Source: Gemmatimonadota bacterium (GTDB taxonomy: Bacteria > Gemmatimonadota > Gemmatimonadetes > Palauibacterales > Palauibacteraceae). From it: a stretch of DNA of 64,000 nucleotides. Below are positions 36,928 to 47,100 of this stretch, piece by piece. The stretch's first letter is position 1, and each line of letters opens with the position of its first letter. A program made the position numbers and the translations under genes. The notes under the pieces are model-generated. The model was not told where the DNA came from. It did no database searches and saw only the letters and a program-made list of their open reading frames with translations. The stretch spans positions 1 through 64,000 of the forward strand of contig JAJDWE010000050.1 of NCBI GenBank assembly GCA_022825725.1. Direction: 5' to 3'.

Positions 36928-39900
36928 TCAGAAGCCGGGCGTCAGATTGAACTGCCAGAGCCAGCCCTTGTCGGGACGATCGAATGGCCGCACGAAGCTG
37001 AGTTCGCCGATCATGAGGCCGAAGAGGTTGACCCGTGCAAGAAGGCCGGCGCTCGACACCCAGTTCCGGTCCTCGAACGAGCAGTTTCCATCCGGGCAGT
37101 TCAGGGGCGTTTCCCCCGACCACGCCTTGCCCATGTCATAGAAGAGGCCGACTTCGACCGGCGGTACGCCGGGGGCCCGGATCACGCCGATCCCGCCCAG
37201 GAGAGGAAGCCGCAGTTCCACGTTGCCTACCGCCACGCGGTTGCCGATGAGATTCGCGATGAGAGGACAGTTGAAGAACGCGGCCTGACCCGAGCTCGTG
37301 CATTCGACGACATCGATGGACCGGTTGTCGTATCCGCGAACGAGGGATGGCACCCCGAGGTAGAGTCGGCCCAGGCGCGGGTCGTCAGCTCCGCCGCCCC
37401 AACGGCCGAAGTGGAGGGCGCGCCCGGCGACCGTGAAGGGCCCGGCACGAACATATTGCCGAACGTCGCCGGTGACCGTGAGGAAGTTGAGGGTCCCCAC
37501 CGCCGGCTCCACTTCCAGACGGTAGCGCTGCCCGGCGATCGGACTCGTGCCGCCAAAAATCGAACTGTCGTATACGAGGGCCGCGCTTCCGCTCGCCGTG
37601 TACAGCGACTCGAAGGCGCAGGGCTGAGCCCCGAACGACACGATCTCTCCCACGCAATCCGGCAGATCCGTTTCCTCCTGCGCCAGCAGTTGACCCGTGA
37701 AGGCGTCGAAGCCGAACTCCTCGATCTCGCCGGAGAAGTCGATCTGGCGTGCCGAGGCGGAGAACTCGATCCGCGAGTTCCGGTTGAAGGGATAGGCGAC
37801 GATCCCGGTCAGCTCCCGGTTGACCTCGAACCAGCGGAAGTCCCGGAAGACATTTATGTACCTTCCCCCGGCCTGAATCGACTGGAACCCGATCTGGCGC
37901 GTGACCAGCGGCACCTGGCCTCCGATCATCGCCCAGTTCCAGCGGCTGGACCGGTTCTCGTAGCCGGCGAGGAGCGCCGTCCCCTCAATCAGATTCCCGA
38001 AGGTCGTATTGACCTGCAGGATCGTCTGCAGCGTGCGGTTTCCGAGCAGGTCCGAGAAGAAGAGGCTCGCGCCGCCCGCGAAGAAGACCCCGAAGTCACT
38101 CGCACCGAAGGCGATCGTAGGCTGCGAGATGAAGTCGAGGGACAGCCGCGACTGGAACTCGCCTTCCTCGAAGGTGATCGGATCGGCCAGGCCGAGGCGG
38201 GCGTTGGAGAGCAGTTCCGCGTGCGTGGTCGACATCCGTTCCCGCGGCGGGATGATCGAGGCGTCTACGCCCACGAGCATCTCGGGCGCCGGCTCCCCCG
38301 CCAGAACCTCCGGGTCGTCGATCACGTAGATCTCGTAGCTGAACGGACCGCCCTTGTTCACGCTGAACGCGACATCGCCGGTGGCGCGGGCGACGGACAC
38401 GGCCGGGCTGATGGCCGTGAGTCCGCTGACGCCGGTCCACAGGTCGGTGACCAGGTACCGCTCCCGCGTCTCGAGGTCGAGCCGGTAGAGATTGGCGATC
38501 CCGTCGTGGTCCGACACGAAGTACAGGCTCCGGCCGTCCGGGGACCACTGCGGATTGTAGTTCCTGAACTGGTCGTCGAAGCCCGGCAGCGGCTCGATCT
38601 CCCCGCTCTCCAGATCCACCAGCGCGACCTGGTAGGTTCCCGGGACGAGCAACTCCAGGTCGGTCGTGAAACGGTCCGTCGCGAACGCCACCGACCGGCC
38701 ATCGGGCGACCACGCGGGCTGGAGGTCGGCAAACGGATCCTCCGTGAGCCGCCTCAGCTGCCCGGTCTCGACGTTGATCACATACAGGTCGGTGAATCCG
38801 GCGGAGTGGCCGCTGAAGGCGATGTGCGACCCGTCCGGCGACCAGCTCGGCGTGAAGATCGCGCCCAGCCGAAACCCCTCGACCGGGATCTCCCTGACGA
38901 TGTTTCCGCTCTCCGCCTCCATGATCGTGAGCAGCGGATTGCCCGTCTTGATGCCGGCGACCGCGAAGAGCCGGCCGTTCGGGTGCCAGTCGCCCGCCGA
39001 GTGGATGAACTGCAGGCTCTCGAAGTGCGGGTCGACCGCGTTGTTCGTGAGGCGCCGCTTCACTTCTCCGGTGCGGGCGTCGGCCCCGAACATCTCGATG
39101 GAGAAGAGGTCGCTCTGCGAGACGTAGACCATGTCCAGGCCGTTGGGACTCAGCGCCGGGCCAAGGTGGAGCTTCCCCTCATCGGGAGGCTCGTAGACGA
39201 CGCGGCGCCCGTAATCGTCGGGGGGGCGGGTCTCCTGACGCGCGTCCGCGAAATACGTCTCAAGTTCGTTCTTCCAGCGGTCCGATAGCTCTCCGATCGG
39301 CACCTCGAGGACGGCTTCGATCGCCGCCAGCGCGTTCCCGGTGCGGGCGGCGAGGTTGAGAATCCGACCGATGCGGTCGTCCCCGAACGCGCCGCCGATG
39401 TAGGACCAGAACGCGTGGCCGTACCGATACGGGAAGTACCGCCTGTCAGAGAGTTCCGGAATCGTCGGAAACCCGTCTTCCAGATCCAGGGCGTCCCGCA
39501 TCCACATCGTCGTGAACGGGTCGATGGGGCCGATCGAGAGGTATTCGGCCATGCCTTCGATGAACCACAGCGGGAGCCGGATCGCGCCGGGCACGTCCAG
39601 CCCCGGGCCTCCCGTCCCCTGCCCGGTCATGTCGAACTGGAAGGCGTGCACGAGTTCGTGGCCGAGCAGGTGATCGGTCTCGTGGAGCGACACCATCATC
39701 GGCATGACGAGCCGCCGCTTCAGGATCTCCGTGAAGCCCTGGGTGCCTTCGTCGATGAACTGGCCGGAGGTGTTCGTCTGCTCGAAATCCGGATGGTCGG
39801 CGTAGAGGATGATCGGCTGGCGCTGGCGGAACTCGTGATTGAGTACCCGGGAGAGGCGGGCATACCAGCGCTCCGCGAGGCGCCCCACCATCTGCGCGCC

Positions 39901-40089
39901 GACCGCGCTGTCCTCGTAGTAGTAGATGTCGAAGTGCTGCGTCTTGAGCACCTCGAAGTCGAAAGACTCGTAGACCACCTTGTTCCGGCCGAAATACCGG
40001 CCGGCCTGCCCCTCCAGCGCGGCGGCGGCGGGACCCGAGAAGACCGCGAGAGCGGCGAGCGCGACGAGCGCATGAGTTCTCCGATGCAT
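36928..40089 (-). CDS. Peptidase - WD40-like propeller - outer-membrane barrel fusion protein
   Basis: A 1053-aa exported protein with three parts. After a signal peptide (residues 1-24), a gluzincin-like domain carries HELVH (144-148) and WFIEGMAEY (175-183), a complete zinc triad. A TolB/PD40-like propeller follows (about 320-650) with repeated WSPDGR motifs. The last 380 residues are beta-rich with alternating aromatic strands, and a final segment ends in aromatic-x-F (LTPGF), as in Omp85/D15-type barrels. It would sit in the outer membrane with a protease domain facing the periplasm or outside. ATG at 40089 has GGAGG upstream; the longer frame is noise. Confidence 0.82.
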   Translation of the reverse strand: MHRRTHALVALAALAVFSGPAAAALEGQAGRYFGRNKVVYESFDFEVLKTQHFDIYYYEDSAVGAQMVGRLAERWYARLSRVLNHEFRQRQPIILYADHPDFEQTNTSGQFIDEGTQGFTEILKRRLVMPMMVSLHETDHLLGHELVHAFQFDMTGQGTGGPGLDVPGAIRLPLWFIEGMAEYLSIGPIDPFTTMWMRDALDLEDGFPTIPELSDRRYFPYRYGHAFWSYIGGAFGDDRIGRILNLAARTGNALAAIEAVLEVPIGELSDRWKNELETYFADARQETRPPDDYGRRVVYEPPDEGKLHLGPALSPNGLDMVYVSQSDLFSIEMFGADARTGEVKRRLTNNAVDPHFESLQFIHSAGDWHPNGRLFAVAGIKTGNPLLTIMEAESGNIVREIPVEGFRLGAIFTPSWSPDGSHIAFSGHSAGFTDLYVINVETGQLRRLTEDPFADLQPAWSPDGRSVAFATDRFTTDLELLVPGTYQVALVDLESGEIEPLPGFDDQFRNYNPQWSPDGRSLYFVSDHDGIANLYRLDLETRERYLVTDLWTGVSGLTAISPAVSVARATGDVAFSVNKGGPFSYEIYVIDDPEVLAGEPAPEMLVGVDASIIPPRERMSTTHAELLSNARLGLADPITFEEGEFQSRLSLDFISQPTIAFGASDFGVFFAGGASLFFSDLLGNRTLQTILQVNTTFGNLIEGTALLAGYENRSSRWNWAMIGGQVPLVTRQIGFQSIQAGGRYINVFRDFRWFEVNRELTGIVAYPFNRNSRIEFSASARQIDFSGEIEEFGFDAFTGQLLAQEETDLPDCVGEIVSFGAQPCAFESLYTASGSAALVYDSSIFGGTSPIAGQRYRLEVEPAVGTLNFLTVTGDVRQYVRAGPFTVAGRALHFGRWGGGADDPRLGRLYLGVPSLVRGYDNRSIDVVECTSSGQAAFFNCPLIANLIGNRVAVGNVELRLPLLGGIGVIRAPGVPPVEVGLFYDMGKAWSGETPLNCPDGNCSFEDRNWVSSAGLLARVNLFGLMIGELSFVRPFDRPDKGWLWQFNLTPGF

Positions 40090-40299
40090 ACAACCTCCAC
40101 CAGGAAACCACTGCTCTCGACCTTCCCGGGTTCCTGGACCCCGGGGGGCCGTGCCGCATCGCGGACGGCACACAGTCAAGGGGTGCCGAAAGCTACCCGA
40201 GGCACCCGACCTCCGCTATTGCGATCTGTGTCGACACTAGCACGACTGAAGCGCGGGAAAGGTCACCTCCTCGCCGACCGTCAGTCTCCCCCGCGACCG

Positions 40300-40947
40300 T
40301 CAGCAGCGGCGCATGAACCCGCCGAGCGACTCGCGTGCGCGGCCGGCTGCGGGCTCGTCCGCGAAGGGGCCGGCCACGACGCGGTACATATCTTCGTACG
40401 GCTCGATCGAGGCTTCGAACCCCGCCCGCACGACCGCCTGTCGTTTCGCCTCGGCGCTCTGACGCTCCCGAAAGGCCGCGACCTGGACGAGGACGCAGCC
40501 GCCGCGCGCGGAGACCGCGTTCGCCGCCTCGATGATCGTAATCCGCACGCGCGCCGTGCCGGGGCCGATCATGCCGAGCGCCCTCGCGGCGGCCCGGGAC
40601 ACGTCCAGGATGCGCCCGCGCACGAAGGGGCCGCGATCGTTCACGTCCAGTTCGATGGAGCTCCCGTTGTCGAGGTTGTCCACGCGGATCCACGTGCCGA
40701 ACGGGATCGTTTGGTGGGCGGCCGATATTTCATCCATGTCGTAGGTGCCCCCGGCCGCCGTCGTCCGACCGTGGAACGGCTCTCCGTACCACGAGGCGAT
40801 ACCGGTCTGCGTCCAGCCGACGGCGTAGAGCGAAGGGTCGCTGGGCGGCGCGGTCGGCGCGGTCGCGAGCGGCACGGACCACACACAGGCCTGCCCGGAG
40901 AGCGCGATGGCGAGCGCCCCGCCGAACGCGACCCTTCGCCGGCTCAG
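40300..40947 (-). CDS. rlpA: RlpA-like lytic transglycosylase with SPOR domain, probable CTG start
   Basis: A 215-aa exported septal protein. The RlpA double-psi barrel has GIASWYGEPFHGRTTAAGG, TIPFGTWIRVDN and the catalytic-type VNDRGPFVRGRILDVSRAAA. A SPOR domain (CVLVQVAAFRERQSAEAKR) closes it and targets denuded glycan at division sites. CTG at 40947 overlaps the upstream stop as CTGA and gives a compact signal peptide (SRRRVAFGGALAIALSGQAC). No ATG, GTG or TTG in frame preserves that signal. A weak GGGAG lies about 11 nt upstream. Confidence 0.85.
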   Translation of the reverse strand: MSRRRVAFGGALAIALSGQACVWSVPLATAPTAPPSDPSLYAVGWTQTGIASWYGEPFHGRTTAAGGTYDMDEISAAHQTIPFGTWIRVDNLDNGSSIELDVNDRGPFVRGRILDVSRAAARALGMIGPGTARVRITIIEAANAVSARGGCVLVQVAAFRERQSAEAKRQAVVRAGFEASIEPYEDMYRVVAGPFADEPAAGRARESLGGFMRRC

Positions 40948-42317
40948 AGCGGCCCCCGCTCCCAGGGTCCCCAGATCGCGAACGTCTGGCCGAGGTTCCC
41001 CGCCCCCATCGAGATCGTGTCTCCCTGGAGGTTGATGAAGAGCGTCCGGCCGTCGGGCGTGAAGCAGGCGCCGGCGAACTCGCGTTCGTTGAGGAGATTC
41101 CGGGCGAAGGGGAAGATCTCCCCCTCGGGCGACAATCCCCGGAGGTGCGTTTCCCCGGAGTTGTCCTCGCAGATGAGGATTCCGCCCCGGGGACTCACGG
41201 TGAGGTTGTCCGGACCGGAGAGCACGTCCTCCGACGGCGACTCGAAGACGAGCGCGAGCGCCTCCTCGTCCGGTACGTACCGCCAGACCTGGCCGAGTTG
41301 CGCGTCGCCCCCGTTGGTCGCATGGAAATAGATGCTCCGGTCCCCGTACCAGCAGCCCTCGAGCCGGGAGAACCGGGCCCCACCCGCCTCGAACCCCTCC
41401 CTCCACACGGTGGTCGGGCTGCGCTCGGCCTCGGGGGGGTCGGGGTTCTCGATGGGCACCCATTCGACTTCACGCCACGCCCCCGGCTGCTGGCCGGTGC
41501 GGAGATCCACCTGCGGCGCCCCCCGCACGGCGAGCATCTCCAGAACGCCCCCGTCCCGGAGAACGCCGGGCGTATGGGGGCGGAAGCGATAGAACCCGGA
41601 GCGACGATTGAAGTCTTCCGTCTCGTAGACGAACCCCGTCGCGGGGTCCACCGCGATCGCCTCGTGCGTGAACCGTCCCATGTCCCGTAACGGCTCCGCC
41701 CGGACCGGTCCGTCCGCATCGGCGGGGACCTCGAACACATACCCGTGCGGCATCGTCCAGTCGCGCCCCGGTCCGAAGGTCGTCTCCTCGCACGTCAGCC
41801 AGCTGCGCCAGGGCGTCGTCCCCCCCGCGCAGTTGATCATCGTGCCCCCCGCGCTCACGAAATCCCGCAGGAGGACCGGACTCCCGTCCGCCTCGATCCG
41901 GACTTCCAGCGTCGTCGTGCCCCCGCCCGCCAGGGGATCGTACGCCAGTTCGGGGGGGACCAGCGGAACCGCGACGCCGGGGGGATCCTGATCCTCATGG
42001 TTTCGCACCAGGCGGACGACATCGTCGGTTACCGGGAAGAGTCCCATTCCGTCGTGCGCGCGGGGCGTGGGCCGACCGTCCGACATCGGACGGCCTTCCA
42101 CCCCGAGGACGGCGTAGGAAAACCCCTCGGGAAGGGCGAGTTCCGGGCCTGCGGGGCGCAGGGGTCCGTATCCGGCGGGTCCGCGAGCCGTCCGGCGCGG
42201 GGACGCGGCTGCGGGGCCGGCACATGCGGCGAGACCCGAGAGCGAAGGCGCGAGCGCCGCGGCCCCCGCCCAGCGTCCGGCGCGGCGCACGAAATCTCGT
42301 CTGTCGATCTTGCTCAG
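40944..42317 (-). CDS. Tat-exported PhoX-like (DUF839) protein, probable CTG start
   Basis: A 457-aa protein of the PhoX/DUF839 family of calcium- and iron-dependent phosphatase-like propellers. A twin-arginine signal (IDRRDFVRRAGRWAGAAALAPSL) starts it. Propeller landmarks include AGGTMINCAGGTTPWRSWLTCEE, THEAIAVDPATGFVYETED and GPDNLTVSPRGGILICEDN. The only start keeping the twin-arginine motif is CTG at 42317, with GGAGG 5 nt upstream. A GTG eleven codons in would remove it. It is coupled to rlpA by a CTGA overlap. Confidence 0.85.
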   Translation of the reverse strand: MSKIDRRDFVRRAGRWAGAAALAPSLSGLAACAGPAAASPRRTARGPAGYGPLRPAGPELALPEGFSYAVLGVEGRPMSDGRPTPRAHDGMGLFPVTDDVVRLVRNHEDQDPPGVAVPLVPPELAYDPLAGGGTTTLEVRIEADGSPVLLRDFVSAGGTMINCAGGTTPWRSWLTCEETTFGPGRDWTMPHGYVFEVPADADGPVRAEPLRDMGRFTHEAIAVDPATGFVYETEDFNRRSGFYRFRPHTPGVLRDGGVLEMLAVRGAPQVDLRTGQQPGAWREVEWVPIENPDPPEAERSPTTVWREGFEAGGARFSRLEGCWYGDRSIYFHATNGGDAQLGQVWRYVPDEEALALVFESPSEDVLSGPDNLTVSPRGGILICEDNSGETHLRGLSPEGEIFPFARNLLNEREFAGACFTPDGRTLFINLQGDTISMGAGNLGQTFAIWGPWERGPL

Positions 42318-42364
42318 CGGCTCCTCCGTAACTGCCTCGGGACGGCACCCGCGGCATGTTGCCG

Positions 42365-42370
42365 AGTATA
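42365..42370 (-). promoter_or_regulatory. Putative -10 element TATACT upstream of the PhoX-like gene
   Basis: The minus strand reads TATACT here, a 5/6 match to the bacterial -10 consensus, about 48 nt upstream of the proposed CTG start. No clear -35 partner is visible, so this is weak. Confidence 0.3.
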
Positions 42371-42539
42371 AGCAGTGACCGGGGTCGTCGACTTCCCGAC
42401 CGGGCCCCGGACTAAACGCAAATCGGACGGGGAGTATCCTAAAAGGTCGGTGGGTCGCTCGCACCGCGACATCCGTCGGAACTGTGCCCGGACGCGCGTG
42501 CCACAGCCGACAGAACCTTTGCAGACGAGAGGGATCGAC

Positions 42540-43319
42540 ATGCGGCACTCGCTCCTGCGCCTTCCGGGGCCGGTCCTGTTTCTGGCCATCGCGAACACCG
42601 CCGCCGCCCAGTCGTTCGTCGATTTCTGTCCCGGCGGCGACGAGGCGACGGAGGCGGCGGTCGTGGGCTACGTGACGGATCCCGAAGCGGAGACGATCGT
42701 CCCCGGCGCGACCGTGGCCGCGAGCTGGGTGCAGGACGACGCCCGTCAGCGAATCGAGGTACAGACGGACATCCAGGGTCTCTATGCGCTCTGCGGGCTG
42801 CCGCAGGGCACGGAGATCACGCTGCGGGCCCTCCTCGGAGACCGGCGCGGAGAGGCCGTTCCCTACGCGACGTCCGCTCCGCTGGCCCAGGCGGATCTCT
42901 TCATTTCGCTTACGGGGGAACCCGAGACGAGGGAGGAAGTCGGATCGCTGGCGGCCGGCGGCGGCAGGGGCCAGGCGTTCAGCTCGGAAGTGATCCGCGC
43001 GGAGGACCTCCTTCATCTGCCCGAGATGAGCGTGTACGAACTGCTGCGCCGGCACCAACTCCTCAGATTCGACCGGATGAGCACGCTGGGCGAGGTCATC
43101 CTCCTCACGTCCGCGACCTCGAGTCTCCGCGCCGGTCGCCTGCAGTCCGTCCAGGTGAGGATCAACGAGCGGCGGGAGGTGGACGGCGTCGCGGCGATCC
43201 GCGACCTGTCGATCGATGAGGTCAGCCGGATCGAGATCCTGACGCGTACCGAAGCTTCCGCGCGCTACGGCGGAGACGGTTTCGTGGGAGCGATCGCGAT
43301 TACAACGCGAGGCCGCTAG
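42540..43319 (+). CDS. Secreted plug-like protein without a barrel, copy 1
   Basis: A 259-aa protein with a signal peptide ending at AAAQS and a carboxypeptidase-regulatory-like fold (VVGYVTDPEAETIVPGATV ... GLYALCGLPQG). The C-terminal region looks like the end of a TonB receptor plug: SVYELLRRHQLL, SIDEVSRIEILTRTEASARYGGDGFVGAIAITTRGR. In SusC-like receptors this would lead straight into the barrel, but here the protein stops. It is a tandem paralogue of the next gene. It may be a periplasmic module that works with a receptor such as the one at 47504. The ATG at 42540 opens the signal. Confidence 0.72.
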   Translation: MRHSLLRLPGPVLFLAIANTAAAQSFVDFCPGGDEATEAAVVGYVTDPEAETIVPGATVAASWVQDDARQRIEVQTDIQGLYALCGLPQGTEITLRALLGDRRGEAVPYATSAPLAQADLFISLTGEPETREEVGSLAAGGGRGQAFSSEVIRAEDLLHLPEMSVYELLRRHQLLRFDRMSTLGEVILLTSATSSLRAGRLQSVQVRINERREVDGVAAIRDLSIDEVSRIEILTRTEASARYGGDGFVGAIAITTRGR

Positions 43320-43345
43320 CCGGCTTCGGAGGGAGAGCAGTCGAC

Positions 43346-44128
43346 ATGCCGTACTCGTTCGTGCGCCTTTCGGCGCCCGTCTTGATGCTCGTGGTCGCAA
43401 ACTCCGCGGCCGCCCAGTCCTTCGCCGATTTCTGCCCCGGCGGGGATCCGGAGACGGAAGCGGCCGTCGTGGGCTACGTGACGGATCCCGAAGCGGAGAC
43501 GATCGTGCCCGGCGCGACCGTGGCGGCGAGCTGGGTGCAGTTCGACGCCCGCCAGCGCGTCGAAGCCGAGGTCGGCATGGACGGCCTCTACGCCATCTGC
43601 GGGTTGCCTCAGGACATGGATGTCTCGTTGCGGGCCCTCTTCGGAGACCGGCGCGGTGAAGCCGTCCCGTACGCCACGGCCGTCACGCTGGCCCAGCAGG
43701 ATCTCTTCCTTTCCCTGACCGGGGCACCCGAACGGAGGGAAGAGGTCGGCTCCCTGGCCGGGGGGGGCAGCCGGAGCCGGATCCTGGGCTCCGAAGTCAT
43801 CCGCGCCGAGGATCTGGTGGATCTCCCGGAGATGAGCGTGTACGAGCTGCTGCGCCAACACTCGCTCCTGAAATTCGACCGCATGAGCACCCTCGGCGAG
43901 GTCATCCTCCTCACGTCGGTGACGTTGAGTTCGTGGGGGTCGTTCCGGGAGCAGGCGATGGAAGTACGCATCAACGAGAGGCGCGAAGGCGATGGCGTGA
44001 ACGCGATTCGCGAGCTGTCCATCGACGAGGTGAGCCGGATCGAGATCCTGACGCGCACGGAAGCTTCGGCGCGCTACGGGGGCGACGGCTACATCGGGGC
44101 TCTCGTGATCACGACGCGCGATCGCTGA
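43346..44128 (+). CDS. Secreted plug-like protein without a barrel, copy 2
   Basis: A 260-aa paralogue of its upstream neighbour, 26 nt away, with long identical blocks (AAVVGYVTDPEAETIVPGATVAAS; MSVYELLR; FDRMSTLGEVILLTS; SIDEVSRIEILTRTEASARYGGDG). A signal peptide ends at AAAQS. Again there is a carboxypeptidase-regulatory-like part and a plug-like part with no barrel. Differences cluster in the linker around residues 130-145 and near 190-205. The duplicate pair is probably one transcript and may form a hetero-oligomer; this is inference. Confidence 0.72.
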   Translation: MPYSFVRLSAPVLMLVVANSAAAQSFADFCPGGDPETEAAVVGYVTDPEAETIVPGATVAASWVQFDARQRVEAEVGMDGLYAICGLPQDMDVSLRALFGDRRGEAVPYATAVTLAQQDLFLSLTGAPERREEVGSLAGGGSRSRILGSEVIRAEDLVDLPEMSVYELLRQHSLLKFDRMSTLGEVILLTSVTLSSWGSFREQAMEVRINERREGDGVNAIRELSIDEVSRIEILTRTEASARYGGDGYIGALVITTRDR

Positions 44129-44142
44129 CGGACGGGCCCCGT

Positions 44143-47100
44143 TCAGGGGATCAGGCGCACGAGTTCGGCGTAGGTCGTGCGCTCGATTTCGTTCACCGCC
44201 GCGGCCCGCTCCTCGATTCCGAGCCCCAGCCGGGCCAACAGATCGATCTGTCCCTGCGTGGGCGGGCCGTCTCCCATCGAGGCGAACCCCATGAGCCGGG
44301 CCAGCTTGCTGTCGATGCCCGTCGGGTTCGCGATCAGGTCCTGACCGGCGCGAGCCCGGTACTGCACGAGCCGCTCCTCGATCGGGTAGAGTTCGCGATT
44401 GAGGTCGGCGAGCGCCGCCTCCAGCCGGTCTCCTCCGCCGCCACGCTCGACGGCCTCCCCGGCCAGGGCGCGCATGTCCCGGATCTTCGCCACGAGTTCC
44501 ATCGTCTCGGTGAGGCGGTCCCGCGCCTCGAGGAGGAACTCGAACTGTGCCCGCAGTTCCTCGTCCGTCACATCGACCCTCGGATCGCGTACGACCGTGA
44601 AGGGCTGCGAGAGGGTCCGCTCGCCGAGGTCCAGCTCGACGGTGTAGTCGCCGGGCGGCACGCGAGGACCCTGGGCGCTTCCCTGGAAGACGGCGCCGTC
44701 GAGCACATCGGCCGACTCCACGCGCAGGTCCCACACGAAGGTGTGCGCGCCGGCGTCGGCGGAGAGCGTCGCGCCGCTTCCGCCCAGGCCGAAGAAGCCC
44801 GCCCCGGCCGGTTCCGGGGCCGTCTCGCTGGAGAACTCGCGGATCAGCGCCTCGCCCTCGCGGATCCGAAGCGTGATCCCGCCCGGCACGGCCTCCGGCA
44901 GGTAGTACGGGATCACGACGCCATCCGGCGGATTCGCACCGGCCGGATCCCCCGCGCCCGGCCGGCCCATGGTCGAGAACAGTGCGGCGGGTGAGGCGCC
45001 CGGGTTGAAGCGGGTCGTGGTCGGCGGACGGAAGAGCCTCGGCTCGCTCGCCGCTTCCCCGGCCGCGAGCTGATGGAGCAGGTCCACGTTGTCCAGGACC
45101 CAGAACGAGCGCCCGTGCGTGGCCGCCGCGAGGTCCCCATCCCGGAGCACGAGGTCGTGGATGGGGACGACCGGGAGGTTGAGGCTCAGCGGCTGCCAGG
45201 AGTCCCCGGCGTCGAACGAAACATGGACCGTGCGTTCGGTGCCGGCGTACAGGAGCCCGGCCCGGCCCGGATCTTCGCGGATGACACGCGTGAAGTCGTT
45301 GTCCGGGATCCCCGCCGTGATCCGTGTCCACGTCTCCCCGTAGTCCGTCGTCCGGTAGAGGTAGGGCGCGTGGTCGGAGAGCTTGTACCGCGTCGCGGCG
45401 ACGTACGCCGTCGCGGGATCGTGAAGCGACGGCTCGAGGATGGAGATCAACGCGAACTCGGGCAGATCGGGAATCGTCACGTTCTCCCAGTTCGCGCCGC
45501 TGTCGCGCGACACGTGGATGTATCCGTCATCCGATCCCGCCCACAGGAGCCCCGGCTCGAGCGGCGATTCGGCGAACGCGAAGATCGTCGCGTACCATTC
45601 CGGACCGTACGCCTCCCGCGTGATCGGCCCCCAGTATTCTCCCGTTTCCTCGTCTTCGTATGCCGGCGTCGGCTCCAGCGTCCTCGGGTCGGCGCGCGTG
45701 AGGTCGGGGCTGATGATCTCCCAGCTGTGACCCTCGTCCGTCGTCCGGTGGACGTGCTGCGACGTGACGTAGAGGACGTCCGGATCGTGAGGCGACGTCA
45801 TGACCGGATACGTCCACCAGAACCGGTAGTTGATGTCCGCCGAACCCCAGCCGTAGTGCGTCTCGGGGTTCGGGGAGATGTCCCGCACCTGCCGGTTGCG
45901 GTGGTCGTACCGGTACACCCAGTGGTGATCCCCCGCGTAGACGATGTTCGGATCCTCGGTGTTCACCGCGATGTAGCCGTCTTCGCCTCCGCCCACGGTG
46001 TACCAGTCCTCGATGCTGATGCGGCCGAAGTCCGAGCGGACGGGGATGGAGATCGACGTGTTGTCCTGCTGGGAAGCGTAGAGCCGATACGGCGTCTGGT
46101 GGTCGGCGGTCACATGGTACATCTGCGCCGTCGCCTGGTTGAGAAGACTCGACCACGAGAGGCCGCCGTCGAAGCTCACTGCGGCACCGCCGTCGCCCCC
46201 GTTGACCATCCGCCGGGGATTCGCGGGATCGATCCACAGGTCGTGGTGGTCCGGGTGCGGCGTGAAGACGCGCTCGAAGGTCTCGCCGCCGTCCGTCGAC
46301 TTCCAGAGGAAGACGTTGAGGACGAAGACCGTATTCTCGTCGCCGGGGTCCGCGACGATGTGGTGGTAGTACCACGGGCGCTGGAGGAGGTTGGCGTCCT
46401 CGTTCACGCGGGTCCACGTCTCTCCCGCGTCGTCGGAGCGGAAGATCCCCTTCGCGCCGCGCGCCGCGTCGACGATCGCCCACAGACGACTTGAGTTCCG
46501 CGGCGAGACGGTGATGCCGATCTTTCCCTTGAGACCCGATGGGAGGCCGGGGTTATCGGTCAGCTCGGTCCAGGTGTCGCCGCCGTCCGTGCTCTTGAAG
46601 AGTCCGGTGCCGGGGCCGGCGCTGCGGAAGCCCCAGGGGAAGCGCCTCAATTCCAGGAACGACGCGTACAGGATGTCCGGGTTCGCGGGATCGAGGACGA
46701 GATCGATCGCGCCGGTGTCCTCGTCCCGGTAAAGGACCTTCTCCCAGTTCGCACCGCCGTCGCGCGTCCGGTAGACGCCGCGCGCCTCGCTCGCGCCCCA
46801 GGCGTCGCCGAGCGCCGCCACCCAGGCGATGTCGGGGTTCTCCGGATGTATGCGCACGCGGGCGATCTGAAGCGTCTCCGCGAGCCCGAGGTGCCGCCAG
46901 CTCGCGCCCCCGTCGTCGGAGCGGTAGACGCCGTCACCGTGCGAGGCGTTGCCGCGGAAGCACGTCTCGCCCATGCCGACGTAGACGATTTCGGGGTGGG
47001 AAGTGCTGACCTCGACGGCCCCGACGGAGCCGGTGCCGAAGTAGCCGTCGGAGACGTTCCGCCAGTTCGCCCCGCCGTCCCCGGTCTTCCAGACGCCGCC

